From positions 620,001 to 684,000 of the forward strand of contig NZ_CP142435.1 in the NCBI RefSeq assembly GCF_039830095.1: 64,000 bases of DNA, read 5' to 3'. The position numbers were made by a program, and so were the translations under genes. The notes beneath the pieces are model-generated. The model was not told the origin of the DNA. It was given only the letters and a program-made list of their open reading frames with translations, and searched no databases. Positions 62,741-64,000 of this stretch are shown piece after piece (the stretch's first letter is position 1; every line of letters starts with the position of its first letter). Source of the stretch: Dolosigranulum savutiense. GTDB taxonomy: Bacteria > Bacillota > Bacilli > Lactobacillales > Carnobacteriaceae_A.

Positions 62741-63555
62741 AACCAATCAATCAACCCTTCTTTTGTTAAGTAATCATCTGGCACCTTAATATTCTCTTGT
62801 GCCAAGGCTTGCTTCAACCGCTCAGGAAACGGTACATCAAGTCCATAAGACATTAGATTCTTCGTCTGCGAAAAAATAGCTTCTGGTTTATCGTGATCAA
62901 TAATTCGACCACTCTTCATTACCAATACACGGTCACTCGCTGCCGCTTCATCAACATCGTGTGTAATAGAAAGCACCGTTAAATTCTCTCGTTCTTTCAC
63001 TTCTTTTACTGTCTGCAATACTTCCCGACGCCCGCGTGGATCCAACATGCTTGTCGCTTCATCTAGAATCATAATCTTGGGCTTCAGGGCCACAATACCA
63101 GCAATAGCTACCCGCTGCTTTTGCCCACCTGACAGACGTGCGGGTTCTTTTTCAGCGAAGTCCGCCATGCCTACTTGAGCGAGGGCTTGCTCGATTCGCT
63201 CAATCATTTCCGGTCGTGGTACACCCAGATTTTCCAGTCCAAATGCGACATCATCTTGCACGGTAGCACCGACAAACTGATTATCTGGATTTTGAAATAC
63301 CATACCGACCCGTTGCCGAATATCCCACACATTTTCCATCGTTAAGTCCAGACCATCAACTTGAACCATGCCTTCTTGAGGAGCGATCAAGCCATTTAAA
63401 GTTTTCGCTAGAGTTGACTTCCCCGATCCATTGGGTCCCACGATACTCAACCATTCCCCCTGCTTGACGGAGAAGGACACATCATTCAACGCCAAGTGGT
63501 CATCATCTATATTATATTTATACTTTATATTGTTCACTGTAATGATATCTGACAT
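62716..63555 (-). CDS. ecfA1: ECF transporter ATPase 1
   Basis: 279 residues. Walker A is GPNGSGKSTLAK, the Q-loop VFQNPDNQFVG diagnostic of EcfA1, the signature LSGGQKQRVA, Walker B IMILDEATSMLD, and the H-loop ITHDVDE. It starts the ecf block; no ribosomal gene such as rplQ is adjacent here. Confidence 0.96.
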   Translation of the reverse strand: MSDIITVNNIKYKYNIDDDHLALNDVSFSVKQGEWLSIVGPNGSGKSTLAKTLNGLIAPQEGMVQVDGLDLTMENVWDIRQRVGMVFQNPDNQFVGATVQDDVAFGLENLGVPRPEMIERIEQALAQVGMADFAEKEPARLSGGQKQRVAIAGIVALKPKIMILDEATSMLDPRGRREVLQTVKEVKERENLTVLSITHDVDEAAASDRVLVMKSGRIIDHDKPEAIFSQTKNLMSYGLDVPFPERLKQALAQENIKVPDDYLTKEGLIDWLWTSVSKM

Positions 63556-63688
63556 ACTATTAACTCCAATATTCTAGGGTATAAAATTGACACTCAATGG
63601 TTCAATATTACCAAAAATAGCCTCTTAATACAATCTTAATCAGCTTTTTCAAGGTAAAATGTGTGCGAGTTGTAAGTCAATGGCGCCC

Positions 63689-64000
63689 TTATTTTCTCCA
63701 CTCATTATCTAATCTTTCGATACCTGTCTGTAAGTGTCCCGCTTCTTCTAATTGTAGTGCGAGTTGTAATAAAAGATAATCTTTCCCTTTCCCTGTCCAG
63801 AAGTGTGTGCCAATCGGGTAGCCCTCTGACGTCATAAAGAGGGGCAGACTAATCGCAGGTTGACCGGCAATATTTTGGCTGAAAGCATAGCCCATATAGT
63901 CATGTCCGCTTTTATACATCCGCATAATAAGCTCTTCTATTTCACCTGCTGATAACTGCTCGGCTTGTCCCATCTCCTGCTCATAAGTCCTATATCCAAA
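63689..64000 (-). CDS. Second amidase (amidase-signature family), C-terminal part, runs off the window
   Basis: Only the last ~103 residues are present and the frame is open through base 64000 (FGYRTYEQEMGQAEQ on the minus strand). The part HDYMGYAFSQNIAGQPAISL and GTHFWTGKGKDYLLLQLALQ match the amidase at 48700-50196 closely, so this is a paralogue. The active site lies outside the window. Confidence 0.88.
   Translation of the reverse strand, partial: FGYRTYEQEMGQAEQLSAGEIEELIMRMYKSGHDYMGYAFSQNIAGQPAISLPLFMTSEGYPIGTHFWTGKGKDYLLLQLALQLEEAGHLQTGIERLDNEWRK

Noticed and set aside
1-64000. CRISPR arrays, tRNA and rRNA genes
   Set aside because: No regularly spaced repeats and no cloverleaf or rRNA signature were seen on either strand; a tRNA scan was not possible.

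Overview
The window reads as chromosome of a low-GC Gram-positive bacterium of the order Lactobacillales, of a type like Aerococcaceae or Carnobacteriaceae. The signs are the ecfA1-ecfA2-ecfT-truA and rplM-rpsI blocks, two TPP riboswitches, strong AAGGAGG ribosome-binding sites, many ABC and PTS transporters, and a lipoate-linked SirTM operon. No rRNA, tRNA or CRISPR array was seen. The genus call is inference.

Layout. 1-5.8 kb: the edge of an amino-sugar locus (agaS, a GntR regulator), ung, a Cof-type HAD phosphatase, a split ThrE-type exporter, a small membrane protein and an Hsp31/HchA protein. 5.9-11.5 kb: two ABC-2 type transporters of the antibiotic/bacteriocin-immunity kind. A frameshifted secreted DUF2599-like protein and a small membrane protein sit beside a truncated second copy of one ATPase. 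11.7-14.5 kb: a TPP-riboswitch operon thiZ-thiX-thiY. 14.5-20.5 kb: an AT-rich mosaic of scars (LytTR/DUF3021 pair, DUF3847-like ORF, response-regulator stub, BceAB-like transporter, Rgg/ABC-exporter fusion remnant, near-identical 26-27 bp direct repeats). 20.5-25.6 kb: riboswitch-controlled tenA, ktrAB potassium uptake, a YtnP-like lactonase and a FabK/NMO flavoprotein.

25.8-37.2 kb is a sugar region: an ascorbate-family PTS (IIC, IIB, and a BglG-type regulator carrying the only IIA domain) with a split transketolase, then a complete rbsRKDACB ribose operon with its own promoter and operator. 37.3-38.4 kb is rplM-rpsI with a structured leader. 38.6-41.7 kb has an atypical Old Yellow Enzyme relative and tandem MetQ-like lipoproteins. 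42.2-48.4 kb is a fatty-acid beta-oxidation operon (acyl-CoA ligase, FadN, FadA) in which a FabK/NMO flavoprotein sits where Bacillus has the acyl-CoA dehydrogenase FadE. 48.7-56 kb has an amidase and a full oppABCDF operon. 56-60.1 kb is the known GcvH-L / macrodomain / SirTM / LplA / luciferase-like oxidoreductase operon. 60.2-63.6 kb is truA-ecfT-ecfA2-ecfA1, and the window ends inside a second amidase.

How it fits together. The thi genes and tenA form a pyrimidine-salvage route for thiamine under two TPP switches. The PTS plus split transketolase and the rbs operon feed the pentose phosphate pathway. The most unusual parts are the FadE-less beta-oxidation cluster, the DUF2599/ABC duplication locus and the scar-filled 14.5-20.5 kb region. 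Three reading frames each lack one A in an A-run, which is either real decay or slippage, or assembly error.
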